Shown in pieces: positions 30,568 through 39,300 of a stretch of 64,000 nt of DNA. Both the position numbers and the translations under genes were made by a program. This stretch comes from CAVQND01 sp049518415 (GTDB taxonomy: Bacteria > Verrucomicrobiota > Verrucomicrobiia > Limisphaerales > UBA8199). The notes under the pieces were generated by a model, which worked only from the letters and a program-made list of their open reading frames with translations, had not been told where the DNA came from and made no database searches. Each line of letters starts with the position of its first letter. Position 1 is the stretch's first letter. The stretch spans positions 1 to 64,000 of the forward strand of contig JBEKRX010000020.1 of assembly GCA_049518415.1 (NCBI GenBank). The letters are read 5' to 3'.

Positions 30568-33161
30568 CAGCGCTCCCATTGAACCGCCATGAAACCGTGG
30601 GGCCGGGGGAACAGTTCCATACCGCTCCGCACCGGATGAAACGGGCCTCGCGGCCGCTCCAGCAGGTCCGTCGGCATCGCCCGGCGCGCCTCGGGTATCA
30701 CGAGCCGCATTGGCGCTGAGAGGCCGGCCGTCTCCCACACCCGCACCAGCAGTCCCGTGCTTCGCGGATCATCGACGGGTTTCAAGCAGGTCACTACCGC
30801 GCGCTCTGGATTGATGTAAAGCAGAGGACGGTTCAGCCAGCGTCCGGGCAAACGGCCCTTGGCATAAACCACCGGCGCTTGAACTGACCGGCTCCAAGCC
30901 ATCGCGGCGGCGTTGTCGTAGCCGGAGGCGTGCGCGCGCAGGCGGTAGCGAAAACGGAAGTGCCTCACCCCAGCCTGGTCCTGGGTGACCTCCTTCCAGT
31001 TCTGATCGTTGCCCAAGGGTTCGAAGGCGGGAGCACCCTGGTCGAATCGCAGCATGAAGGCATCAATCGGTGAAAGGGTTACACCGGCGCGTGTATGGGC
31101 GGGCGAAACGTCCAGAAATCCCTGCACGGCGAACCGCCGAGGATCGGCGCCCGGCAATAAATCGCCCTCGGGTTGAGGTGCCGGACAAATGACCGCACCC
31201 GTCGTCTCGAGATGGCAGTCCCTGGGCGCGCCGCCGAGCGGGAAAAAGTGGAGCAGGCGCTGCTCATTGGTGCTCGGGGGCTTCTCAAGCTGCACGTCGA
31301 TATCGACCCGGTCGAGTTCGGCATAAAGGATGATGTCGTTGGTGACACGAATGGGCCCCAGGTCGCCGCTGATCCGCAGACTCGCAAAGACGGGCCCGGA
31401 AGCGGCTACGGCGATCGCAGTCCTTTCGAACCTGTGTTCCGTGCCGTCGAAGAACACCGCCTGGCCAAGGATGCGCTTTCCAGCCGGATGGACCAACTCC
31501 TGGCCTGTGCCCTTGTGAACGAGGCTGGCAATGCCCGAGCCATCTCCGGCCACGCCGAGCTTATAAAAGGAGCCCTCAATCTCTGCGGCGCTCGCTTTGA
31601 AGGGAACAGATTTCGGCACTGGTGCTTTGGGAGTGAAAACGAACTCGCGGAAGCCGAACGGAGGGATCCCCTTTGCCACAAAGGTCACCCGGCGTCCGTT
31701 TTCGCCTTCATCAAACTGGGCCGGGATGACCTGGCCCGAACCCGCAATGCCCCGCACCCGCGGCGGCGCGCCGCACACAACGAGCACATCGTTGGTAAAG
31801 CTCAAGGGGTTGAACACGGTGATGAAACGCTCATCCTCTCGGAGCCCCAGGCCCTTCCAGGCCTGCTGTGTAAGACCTCGACTGATGGCGCCCAGCCCCT
31901 CGGCCCAACGTTGCCGCAGCTCGGCATTGTGTCGCTTGTTCTTCAGGTCGGTGCCGTTCCACGCATGGTCCGAGAGCATGGCCCAAAACCATTCGGCCTG
32001 CTCGCGATTGGCCCGGGTGGCAGCCGTTAGCCCGCGATGCTCCAGGACTGCCAGGGCCACGAGTGACTCCGCCGCGACATAGCAGCGTTCCTGTGCCCGC
32101 AGCTCCGCCACGGTCCTGGCGAGACTCACCGGCCACAGCTCCCAGGAATGGCCAAAACACCCACGCAGAACCGGCAGGAACGGGGAACTCGCTTCGACTG
32201 CGTCCACCTCGGCACAGAACTGGGCCAAGGTGCCGTTGACCAACCGCACGGGATTGGTTCCGGCGGCATTGTATTGCCGCAGGGCCTCCGAGAAGCCGCG
32301 AGTTTGTTTCCAGCTTTCCGGTGAAATGTCGGAATGCGTGCCGCTGGCCAGGATAGTGGGAACCGGGTAAGCCGCGCCGAGCTGCCGGTAATGCGGCCAC
32401 CATTCGTTGATGATCCTGGCGGGTTCTCGGAGCAGAAGCGCCCCCTGCGCATAGTTCGCCCGCGAACTGGCCCAGGCATCCATAATCACCCGCACCTCGT
32501 TGCCATCCGGACCTGCCCATCGAAAGAGGGGTGGATTCCTCAGTGCCTTGAACGCGCAATCGTAATCGAGAAACGGATTGGAGACCCAGCGCACTCCGCA
32601 GCCGGCGAGCAATGAGGCCATGCCCCAGGGCAGCGAAGGCAGCTCAATGTGCTCCGCCACCTCCAGGCGGATGTTCCACTCGCGCTCCAGCCGGCGAGCG
32701 GGGTACAACGTGCGGAGCGCGCCTTCCACGCTCTGGAAGCCCCACAGGGAATTGCAGAGGAACGGACTGACACAGACCCGCCCTTCCCGGATGCGGCGTG
32801 CCAGCTCCTCCTTGCGGGCCGGGTAACGGGCCACGAAGTCCAGTGCCTCCTGTGTGGTGGCCAGGTTGAAATGGTCCCGGCTCTCCGGCGGGCCGTTGTC
32901 GGTGCGCTGCATCTCGTCCAAATGCGAACGCACCAGGTCGGCGAAGGCCTGGCGGGTTTGCTCTTCGGTCCAGCCCCACGTCACGTCGGGACAGGTGTCG
33001 TTGGCAACCAGGACCCGCTCGCCCGTTCGGGGCGGCGTCGCATCCGTTGCTTGAGACAGACCGGCCACCAACTCCAGGCTGAGGAAACCAGCCAGCAGGT
33101 GAGCTACGGTGCGGCCCGTGCCAGTGCGACAGCAGATCCGGCGAATGCCCCGGGATTTCAT
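30567..33161 (-). CDS. secreted GH38-like (alpha-mannosidase-type) protein
   Basis: An 864-residue exported protein with GH38 layout: an N-terminal barrel ('VLVANDTCPDVTWGWTEEQT' to 'FNLATTQEALDFVARYP'), a three-helix bundle ('WFWAMLSDHAWNG'), and large beta-sandwich domains ending in 'VVTCLKPVDDPRSTGLLVRV'. In true GH38 enzymes the first strand carries a zinc-binding HxD; here it is 'CPDVTWGW', so the first His ligand appears lost or moved, and I cannot assign the nucleophile Asp. Function as an alpha-mannosidase is therefore doubtful. The ATG at 33161 begins the signal sequence. It is translationally coupled to the double-propeller gene downstream. Confidence 0.78.
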   Translation of the reverse strand: MKSRGIRRICCRTGTGRTVAHLLAGFLSLELVAGLSQATDATPPRTGERVLVANDTCPDVTWGWTEEQTRQAFADLVRSHLDEMQRTDNGPPESRDHFNLATTQEALDFVARYPARKEELARRIREGRVCVSPFLCNSLWGFQSVEGALRTLYPARRLEREWNIRLEVAEHIELPSLPWGMASLLAGCGVRWVSNPFLDYDCAFKALRNPPLFRWAGPDGNEVRVIMDAWASSRANYAQGALLLREPARIINEWWPHYRQLGAAYPVPTILASGTHSDISPESWKQTRGFSEALRQYNAAGTNPVRLVNGTLAQFCAEVDAVEASSPFLPVLRGCFGHSWELWPVSLARTVAELRAQERCYVAAESLVALAVLEHRGLTAATRANREQAEWFWAMLSDHAWNGTDLKNKRHNAELRQRWAEGLGAISRGLTQQAWKGLGLREDERFITVFNPLSFTNDVLVVCGAPPRVRGIAGSGQVIPAQFDEGENGRRVTFVAKGIPPFGFREFVFTPKAPVPKSVPFKASAAEIEGSFYKLGVAGDGSGIASLVHKGTGQELVHPAGKRILGQAVFFDGTEHRFERTAIAVAASGPVFASLRISGDLGPIRVTNDIILYAELDRVDIDVQLEKPPSTNEQRLLHFFPLGGAPRDCHLETTGAVICPAPQPEGDLLPGADPRRFAVQGFLDVSPAHTRAGVTLSPIDAFMLRFDQGAPAFEPLGNDQNWKEVTQDQAGVRHFRFRYRLRAHASGYDNAAAMAWSRSVQAPVVYAKGRLPGRWLNRPLLYINPERAVVTCLKPVDDPRSTGLLVRVWETAGLSAPMRLVIPEARRAMPTDLLERPRGPFHPVRSGMELFPRPHGFMAVQWER

Positions 33162-33523
33162 CAGAGTTGTATCGCGGCGATTCTTGCACAAGTCCGCGAG
33201 CGCGTGAAGCGCCTTCTTGCTTCGAAATGGCTCGCCCTCCGACCTGAGCGACTGGGGCGGCGGCCGTGTGCACGCGTGCAGGCCGCCGCCCGGCCGAAGC
33301 TGCAGCGGAGGACTCGGCCGCGCCAAAGCCAATCGCGCTTGACTGGCCGGGACCGCAGTTCGATCCACGGCGTCCCGAAGGGTTTGCCAATTTCATTGCC
33401 AAACACCGTCAGTGGATGTTACGCCTAATGGAACGGCAATTCGGCCGACGCCCTTCGCTCTCGAGCCCGCGGATGGCTGAAGGAATGCAATGACGGCGGC
33501 GTCTATTGAAAGATGAACCGCAA
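33162..33523. other. 362-bp divergent promoter region
   Basis: This gap separates the minus-strand GH38-like gene from the plus-strand ThuA run, so both promoters should lie here. A plus-strand stretch at about 33350-33490 reads 'PRRPEGFANFIAKHRQWML' and stops before ThuA; it has protein-like character but no recognised match, and could be another gene scrap. Confidence 0.4.
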
Positions 33524-34501
33524 ATGAAACGCATCACTCTGGTCTCAGCTTTTTTCCTCGCCGTTGCGTGGGCGCTGCCCGGGGCCGAAGAAATCCCGGC
33601 GGAGCGCGCCCGGCAAATCTACGACGCGGCCCCGGCCAAACCCCGCGTGGCACCCCAAAAGCCCCGGCGTGTGCTCATCTGGAACACGCCGGCGCACCTG
33701 ATGGAGAAGGATCCCCACAAGGGGTACTGCATCCCCTACGGCGCCGCCGCGCTGGAGGCCATCGGCAGGAAGACCGGCGCATTCGAACCGGTCGTCAGCG
33801 GCGACCTTGCGCTATATTTGCCCGAGAACATCCGCCAGTTTGACGCCATCGTGATGAACAACAGCTCCGGTCCGTGGATCACGCCCACGGACGCAGACAT
33901 GGTGAGGGACGCCTTTAAGAAGCGCGGTGCGGACAAGGCCTCGGTCGAGCAGGTGGTGCGCAAAAGCCTGCTGGACTACGTCACCAATGGCGGCGGCGTG
34001 GTGTCGCTGCATTTCGCTATCGCTGCCAACGCGCACTGGCCGGAGTTTAAGGAGTTGCTCGGCGGCAAGTTCATCGGGCATCCCTGGAATGAGGAAATCG
34101 GCGTCACCGTCGAGGAAGCAACTCATCCGCTGGTGGCGGCCTTTGGCGGAAAAGACTTCCGCATCGCCGACGAGATCTACGAATACGGTGAGCCTTACGA
34201 CCGGGGCAAATTGCGCGTTCTCCTGTCCCTCGATCCCGCGAGGTCCAACATGGGGGTGAAGTGGATCAACCGGAAGGACAACGATTTCGCATTGGCGTGG
34301 GTGAAAACCTGCGGCAAGGGCCGGGTCTTCAACACCTCGTTCGGGCACCGCACGGAGCTCTTCTGGGACCCGCGCGTGCTCCAGTTCTACGCGGACGCGA
34401 TCCAATTTGCGACCGGCGACCTCGCAGCGCCGGCGGCCCCGCGCGCCGACCGTCCCGTGCGCCAGAGCTTACCGGCCAAACCACCGGGGAGATCCGCATG
34501 A
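33524..34501 (+). CDS. exported ThuA-like (trehalose utilisation) protein
   Basis: A 325-residue protein with a signal peptide ('MKRITLVSAFFLAVAWALPG') and a ThuA domain, a flavodoxin/amidotransferase-like fold. Recognisable elements are 'RVLIWNTPAHLMEKDPHKGY', 'FDAIVMNNSSGPW', 'YVTNGGGVVSLHFA' and 'FNTSFGHRTELFWDPRV', which match family positions. ThuA-like proteins are linked to disaccharide metabolism through keto-sugar intermediates; the exact reaction is not known with certainty. It opens the plus-strand run of six genes and directly precedes a Gfo/Idh/MocA oxidoreductase, a pairing that supports a shared pathway. The ATG at 33524 begins the signal sequence. Confidence 0.9.
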   Translation: MKRITLVSAFFLAVAWALPGAEEIPAERARQIYDAAPAKPRVAPQKPRRVLIWNTPAHLMEKDPHKGYCIPYGAAALEAIGRKTGAFEPVVSGDLALYLPENIRQFDAIVMNNSSGPWITPTDADMVRDAFKKRGADKASVEQVVRKSLLDYVTNGGGVVSLHFAIAANAHWPEFKELLGGKFIGHPWNEEIGVTVEEATHPLVAAFGGKDFRIADEIYEYGEPYDRGKLRVLLSLDPARSNMGVKWINRKDNDFALAWVKTCGKGRVFNTSFGHRTELFWDPRVLQFYADAIQFATGDLAAPAAPRADRPVRQSLPAKPPGRSA

Positions 34502-34636
34502 CGGAGAACAATTTCCTGGTGTGGAAGGACGAGGGATGTCTATCTGCGCAGGCTATGAGCCGGCCCGGAACAAACCGATGCCAGAGACGACTCAAGTCGT
34601 TTCAACGGAAACGGTTCTCAGGAACGTCCTAATTTT

Positions 34637-36094
34637 ATGAAAGCCCAAGCAAGCCCAATGACTCGCCGCCGGTTCCTTTGCCGCACAGCTCTTGGCGGAG
34701 GCAGCCTCCTCCTCAAGTCCGCGCGCTCGGCCTGGAGCGCCCAAGCCAACGAGAAACTCAACGTGGCTTTGGTCGGGGTTGGCGGACGGGGTGATTGGTT
34801 CGTGGAAACTATTCCGAAGCTGGAGAATGTTGTGGCGCTGTGTGACGTCAACGAGCAAAAACTGACCGGGGTCTTCAAGCGCTGGGAAGACATGACGAAA
34901 CGGTTCGCCGGATCGCCGAATGATTGGGAGCGCCGGGCAGCCGAGGCTTACAGCCGCACAGTTGAAAAGAAGCCAAAGACCTTTCGCGATTTCCGGAAGA
35001 TGCTTGAGGTGATGGGCACGGCGATTGACGCGGTGGTCGTGGCCACTCCCGACCACACCCACGCGGTGGCTTCGGCAGCGGCCATGCATGCGGGCAAACA
35101 CGTGTTCTGCGAAAAGCCGCTGACGCGCACGCTGCACGAGTCGCGCGCGCTGCGGGAGTTGGCCCGCAAACAGAAGGTGGCCACCGCCATGGGCAACCAG
35201 GGGACCTACAGCGGCCCGTTTCGCCGCGCGCTCGAACTGATGCGCAACGGCACGATCGGGGAGGTCAAGGAGGTCCATGTCTGGAACAGCGGCGGCGGAG
35301 CCGACCGAAAGGAGCCGCCGAAAGGCGAACAGCCGGTGCCCGAATACCTCGACTGGGATCTCTGGCTCGGTCCCGCCGCGTTCCGCTCCTACCACCATGA
35401 GTGGCTGAACCGGCATCTGTGGCGCGAATTTGGCACGTGCCAGCTTGGCAACTGGGGGTCGCATAGCGCCAACCTCGGCTTCATGGCGCTGAAGCTCCAC
35501 GACCTCTGGCTCAACGAGAAACCGGCGTCGCCGCGGCCGCTCATCCGCGTTGAGGCGCAAACCTCGGGCGTGAACCGGCTGTCCTTCCCACGCTGGGAAC
35601 GCATCGAATGGAAAGTGCCGGCGCGCGCGGAATTCCCGCCCATTACGATCACCTGGTACAACGGAGACGCGCCCGGCGTCAGGGAAGTTCGGGCCCGTCT
35701 CAGTTCGGATCCTGACGACAAGGCGCGGAGTGACTGGGACTTCGCCGGCACTTTCATCGTCGGCACCAAGGGCAGCATCCACACCACGGGCCACAACATG
35801 TGGTTCCGCCTGGTGCCCGAAGACCAGTTCCAGGATGTGCAAAGGAACCGGCCCGAGACGGTCGAGTCTTCGCGCGACCCGGAGCAGGATTGGTTCGCCG
35901 CCTGCCGCGGCGGGAAGCCGGCCTGGTCGAACTTCGACTATGCGGATGCGCTGAATGAATTTCTGATGCTCGGCAACGTGGCCACGCAAATCGAAAGCAC
36001 GCTGGAATTCGATCCCGTGGCGATGAAGATCGTGAACCACCCTGCCGCCGACGCATTGCTGCGCTGCGAGTATCGGCAGGGATGGACGCTGTGA
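34637..36094 (+). CDS. Tat-exported Gfo/Idh/MocA family oxidoreductase
   Basis: A 485-residue exported NAD(P)-dependent oxidoreductase. The leader contains 'MTRRRFLCRTALGGG', a Tat signal. The Rossmann start 'LNVALVGVGGRGDWF', the acidic 'VALCDVNEQKL', the motif 'HVFCEKPLTRTLHE' and 'VATAMGNQGTY' are all family features. The C-terminal domain has 'WGSHSANLGFMALKLHDLW' with the usual His positions. It resembles the glycosyl-hydrolase-associated subgroup that oxidises sugar C3 hydroxyls (inference from context). It follows ThuA by 135 bp and precedes the GH10-like gene by 27 bp. Confidence 0.93.
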   Translation: MKAQASPMTRRRFLCRTALGGGSLLLKSARSAWSAQANEKLNVALVGVGGRGDWFVETIPKLENVVALCDVNEQKLTGVFKRWEDMTKRFAGSPNDWERRAAEAYSRTVEKKPKTFRDFRKMLEVMGTAIDAVVVATPDHTHAVASAAAMHAGKHVFCEKPLTRTLHESRALRELARKQKVATAMGNQGTYSGPFRRALELMRNGTIGEVKEVHVWNSGGGADRKEPPKGEQPVPEYLDWDLWLGPAAFRSYHHEWLNRHLWREFGTCQLGNWGSHSANLGFMALKLHDLWLNEKPASPRPLIRVEAQTSGVNRLSFPRWERIEWKVPARAEFPPITITWYNGDAPGVREVRARLSSDPDDKARSDWDFAGTFIVGTKGSIHTTGHNMWFRLVPEDQFQDVQRNRPETVESSRDPEQDWFAACRGGKPAWSNFDYADALNEFLMLGNVATQIESTLEFDPVAMKIVNHPAADALLRCEYRQGWTL

Positions 36095-36121
36095 TTAATC
36101 CTGACGAACCGTTTGCTCCAC

Positions 36122-37744
36122 ATGAAAACCAGTCGAAGAGAGTTCCTCCGTCGTGCCACCGCAGGTTGCACCTCCGCGCTCGCGCTCCGCGAGCATTTCC
36201 TCCACGCAGCAGACCCGGCTTCTTCAGTCGAGGTTTTGCCGAGTCGATTCACGGTTCGCGCTTACGACATCAAAGGGGAGCCGCTGCCAGAAACAGCCTT
36301 GCAGGGCTTGTTCCTGTTTGAGTCCGATGGGGACCGCAATCCGCTCCCGCATCCGAAACGCGAGGTCACGAGCGGTTGCGTGAGCGTAGAGGCGCCCGGG
36401 GCGCCTTTCGGCTGCTCGCTCGTGACGAACGTGGACGGCTTCGGCACCGTGAGGTTGTACGCGGACGCGGAGGGCCGGGGATACCGCGCGGGGCAGGAGG
36501 TTGTCCTGAACCGCGAGTTGGCGTCGTCCCGCCTGGCCGCGGTGGACAAGGCCAGGCAGCAGGCTCGCACGGAAGGCGCCGTCCTGCCGCAACCAGTGAT
36601 CGACCGCATGGAGAAAGCCCGGTCGCTGCTGCGCCAGGCGGATGCGATAGCGACAGAGCCGAAACGCGCAGCGCCTTTGGCGATGGCGTCACTGCGCGAA
36701 CTGCTCTGGGCGGGGGAGGAGGTCGTTCTGGCGCGGGCACGGCAGGCGATTGCCCGGGGCGGCGCGCGCAAGGGCTTTCTCTTTGGCTGCAATTTTTTCG
36801 GATACCCGCAGCAAGGGGAGACCTATGCGGAGCAGTTTGCGGCGCTCTTCAATTTCGCCACGCTCCCGCTGTATTGGCGCGGATTTGAGCCTGAGGAAGG
36901 CAAACCGCGCTTTGGCCCGGTGGACACGCGGCTGGCCCGCCTGGAGAAAGCCGGCATCGCGGCCAAGGGCCATCCGCTGTGTTGGTTTCACGAGGCGGGC
37001 TGTCCCAGGTGGATGCAAGGCCGCTCGTTCGACCAATGGCGCGAAGGACACCGGCGGCGCATCACCGAGATTGTGAACCGCTACCGGGGCCGCATCCGGG
37101 TCTATGATGTGATCAACGAGGCCCACGATTGGGGCAATGAGCCGCAGTTCTCCCAGGACCAGTTGCTGGAGCTGACGCGCGCGGCGGCCGACGCCACGCG
37201 CGCGGCGGATGCGAAGGCGGTGCGGGTGGTGAACAACTGCTGCCTGTTCGGCGAATACGTCGCGGAAGGACGCACCTACAAGGGCAAACAACCGCGCGTC
37301 CTGCGCACGCCGCTCCAGTATCTGCGGGCGGTCCTGAAGGCCGGCGTGGACTTCGACGCCGTCGGCCTGCAGGTGTATTATCCCGAACACGACTTGTTCG
37401 AGATTGCGCGCCTGCTCGACCGCTTTGCGGCGCTGGGTAAGCCGCTGCACATCACGGAACTGGGCGTGTCTTCGAGGGCCGACCGCGACGAGCAGGCTCT
37501 CGGCAAGGAACCCAGCAAGGCGTACTGGCACGCGCCCTGGAGCGAAGGCATCCAGGCCGACTGGATCGAGCAGTTCTACACACTCTGCTATGGCCATCCG
37601 GCGGTGGAAGCGGTGACCTGGTGGGACTTCTCGGACGCAGGCGGACATTTCTGGCCGCATGGCGGCTTCGTGCGCGCCGACGGCCAGCCGAAAGAAAGCT
37701 ACCACCGCCTGCAGCGGCTTATTCGAGACTGGACTGGGGCGTGA
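36122..37744 (+). CDS. Tat-exported GH10-like xylanase
   Basis: A 540-residue exported glycosidase with a Tat leader ('TSRREFLRRATAGC'), an N-terminal beta-sandwich plus helical linker of about 190 residues, then a GH10 barrel. The acid/base lies in 'YDVINEAHDWGN' (Glu333) and the nucleophile in 'LHITELGVSS' (Glu446). 'AKGHPLCWF' is the GH10 strand-3 motif. Endo-beta-1,4-xylanase is the family activity; the unusual N-domain is typical of planctomycete/verrucomicrobial versions with unknown specificity. The last about 130 bp of the gene plus 40 bp beyond are duplicated at 52203-52367. Start at the ATG at 36122. Confidence 0.9.
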   Translation: MKTSRREFLRRATAGCTSALALREHFLHAADPASSVEVLPSRFTVRAYDIKGEPLPETALQGLFLFESDGDRNPLPHPKREVTSGCVSVEAPGAPFGCSLVTNVDGFGTVRLYADAEGRGYRAGQEVVLNRELASSRLAAVDKARQQARTEGAVLPQPVIDRMEKARSLLRQADAIATEPKRAAPLAMASLRELLWAGEEVVLARARQAIARGGARKGFLFGCNFFGYPQQGETYAEQFAALFNFATLPLYWRGFEPEEGKPRFGPVDTRLARLEKAGIAAKGHPLCWFHEAGCPRWMQGRSFDQWREGHRRRITEIVNRYRGRIRVYDVINEAHDWGNEPQFSQDQLLELTRAAADATRAADAKAVRVVNNCCLFGEYVAEGRTYKGKQPRVLRTPLQYLRAVLKAGVDFDAVGLQVYYPEHDLFEIARLLDRFAALGKPLHITELGVSSRADRDEQALGKEPSKAYWHAPWSEGIQADWIEQFYTLCYGHPAVEAVTWWDFSDAGGHFWPHGGFVRADGQPKESYHRLQRLIRDWTGA

Positions 37745-37867
37745 CGAAATTGGAGCCGAGCCCGAGGAGATTTGACCCTTGGCCTCAGCGGGAAGGCGAC
37801 TGATAGTCCAATCAGACGCGGCGCCGCGAGGAGGAAAGGTCGGTCCCGGAAAACAGACAAACGAAGA

Positions 37868-39250
37868 ATGAACCGAAAGTTGCTCAGAATTCCGGGACTT
37901 CTTTTGCTCTTATTTTGTTTTGTGGAGGCAACCCGCACTACAGCCCGGACCACTCCGGCCTTCCCGCTGAAGCTGAGCGCGGACCAGCGGTATCTGGTTG
38001 ACCAGCACGAAGAGCCGTTCCTGGTCGTCGGGGATTCGCCGTGGTCGTTGATCGTCGAGCCGACGCCGGCGCAGGTGGACCTCTACCTGGACGACCGGGT
38101 GGCCAAGGGCTTCAATGTGCTGCTGGTGAACTTGCTCGAGCACAAGTTCTCCACGCAACCCCCGAAGCTGCGCGACGGCACGCCACCCTTCACCCTCGCC
38201 GGTGATTTCGGCACGCCCAACGAACCCTATTTCCGCTACGCCGAGGAAATCGCCCGCAAAGCCGCGCGGCGCGGGATGGCGCTGCTATTGTGCCCGGCCT
38301 ACCTGGGCTACGGCGGCGGGGACGAAGGCTTCTTCCAGGAGATGTTGCGCTGCGGCCCGGACAAAGTGCGCGCCTACGGGCGAGGCGTCGGCAAACGCTT
38401 TGGCCAGCACCCGAACCTAATCTGGAACGTGGGCGGAGATTTCACTCCGCCGCTCGACCAGCGTTGGACCGTGGAGCAAATCGCCGCCGGCATTCGGGAC
38501 GAAGACACCGTCCACTTGATGACGGTTCACTGCGGGCCCGGGGACGCGCCAGGCACGCCCTACGGCGGCCGTCCGTGGTTCCAACTCAACAACGTCTATC
38601 ACTACCGCGTGGACCTCTACGCGGCCTGTCTCGAGCAGGATGCGCGCGTGCCTCGAATGCCTTACTTCCTGATTGAAACCGCCTACGAAGGCGAACACAA
38701 CGCCACCCCGGATCGCATCCGCCGCCAGGCTTACTGGCCCTTGCTCAGCGGCGCGTTCGGCATCCTCTACGGGAACTCCCCGGTCTGGCATTTTGGCAGC
38801 CGCGGCGTTTACGACCGGGGCGGCGACTGGGTGGCAGCCCTGAACTCGCGCGGGGCGAAGGATATGGCGCAGCTCGCCGCAGTGTTTCGCGATCGGCCAT
38901 GGTGGCAGCTTCGACCGGACCGCGACCACCAGGTCGTCACTGCGGGTTACGGCAGCTTCGGCAAGCTGGATTACGCGGCCACCGCGCGCACCAGCGACGG
39001 CACGCTGGCGCTCAGCTATCTTCCCGCCACCGGCACAGCCAGCCGGGAACTGACTGTGGACCTGAGCCAGTTGGCTGGGCCAGTGACCGGACATTGGTTC
39101 AATCCCACGGACGGCCGTCTCACGCCTGTTGCGGGCAGTCCCTTCGCGAACTCCGGCCCGCGGCAGATCAAGTCCCCCGGCGACAATGGCACCGGCGCCA
39201 ACGACTGGTTGCTGATCCTGGAGGCCACCGCCAGCCGCCAACGGCGCTGA
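37868..39250 (+). CDS. secreted DUF4038/apiosidase-like glycosidase
   Basis: A 460-residue secreted TIM-barrel protein of the DUF4038 (GH140-like) type. After a signal peptide, the DUF4038 start is clear: 'LSADQRYLVDQHEEPFLVVG' followed by 'DSPWSL'. Other features are 'VAKGFNVLLVNLLEHKF', 'NLIWNVGGDFTPP' and 'FLIETAYEGEH', the last carrying a Glu likely to be catalytic. A C-terminal Ig-like domain ('TVDLSQLAGPVTGHWFNP', DUF4038-partner type) ends the protein. The characterised GH140 enzyme removes apiose-linked side chains from rhamnogalacturonan II; other DUF4038 members act on other glycans. Start at the ATG at 37868. Confidence 0.88.
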   Translation: MNRKLLRIPGLLLLLFCFVEATRTTARTTPAFPLKLSADQRYLVDQHEEPFLVVGDSPWSLIVEPTPAQVDLYLDDRVAKGFNVLLVNLLEHKFSTQPPKLRDGTPPFTLAGDFGTPNEPYFRYAEEIARKAARRGMALLLCPAYLGYGGGDEGFFQEMLRCGPDKVRAYGRGVGKRFGQHPNLIWNVGGDFTPPLDQRWTVEQIAAGIRDEDTVHLMTVHCGPGDAPGTPYGGRPWFQLNNVYHYRVDLYAACLEQDARVPRMPYFLIETAYEGEHNATPDRIRRQAYWPLLSGAFGILYGNSPVWHFGSRGVYDRGGDWVAALNSRGAKDMAQLAAVFRDRPWWQLRPDRDHQVVTAGYGSFGKLDYAATARTSDGTLALSYLPATGTASRELTVDLSQLAGPVTGHWFNPTDGRLTPVAGSPFANSGPRQIKSPGDNGTGANDWLLILEATASRQRR

Positions 39251-39300
39251 CATAATCGGTTTGATCTTGGGGGTCTGCTCGCCCATATCACCAAATAGCT

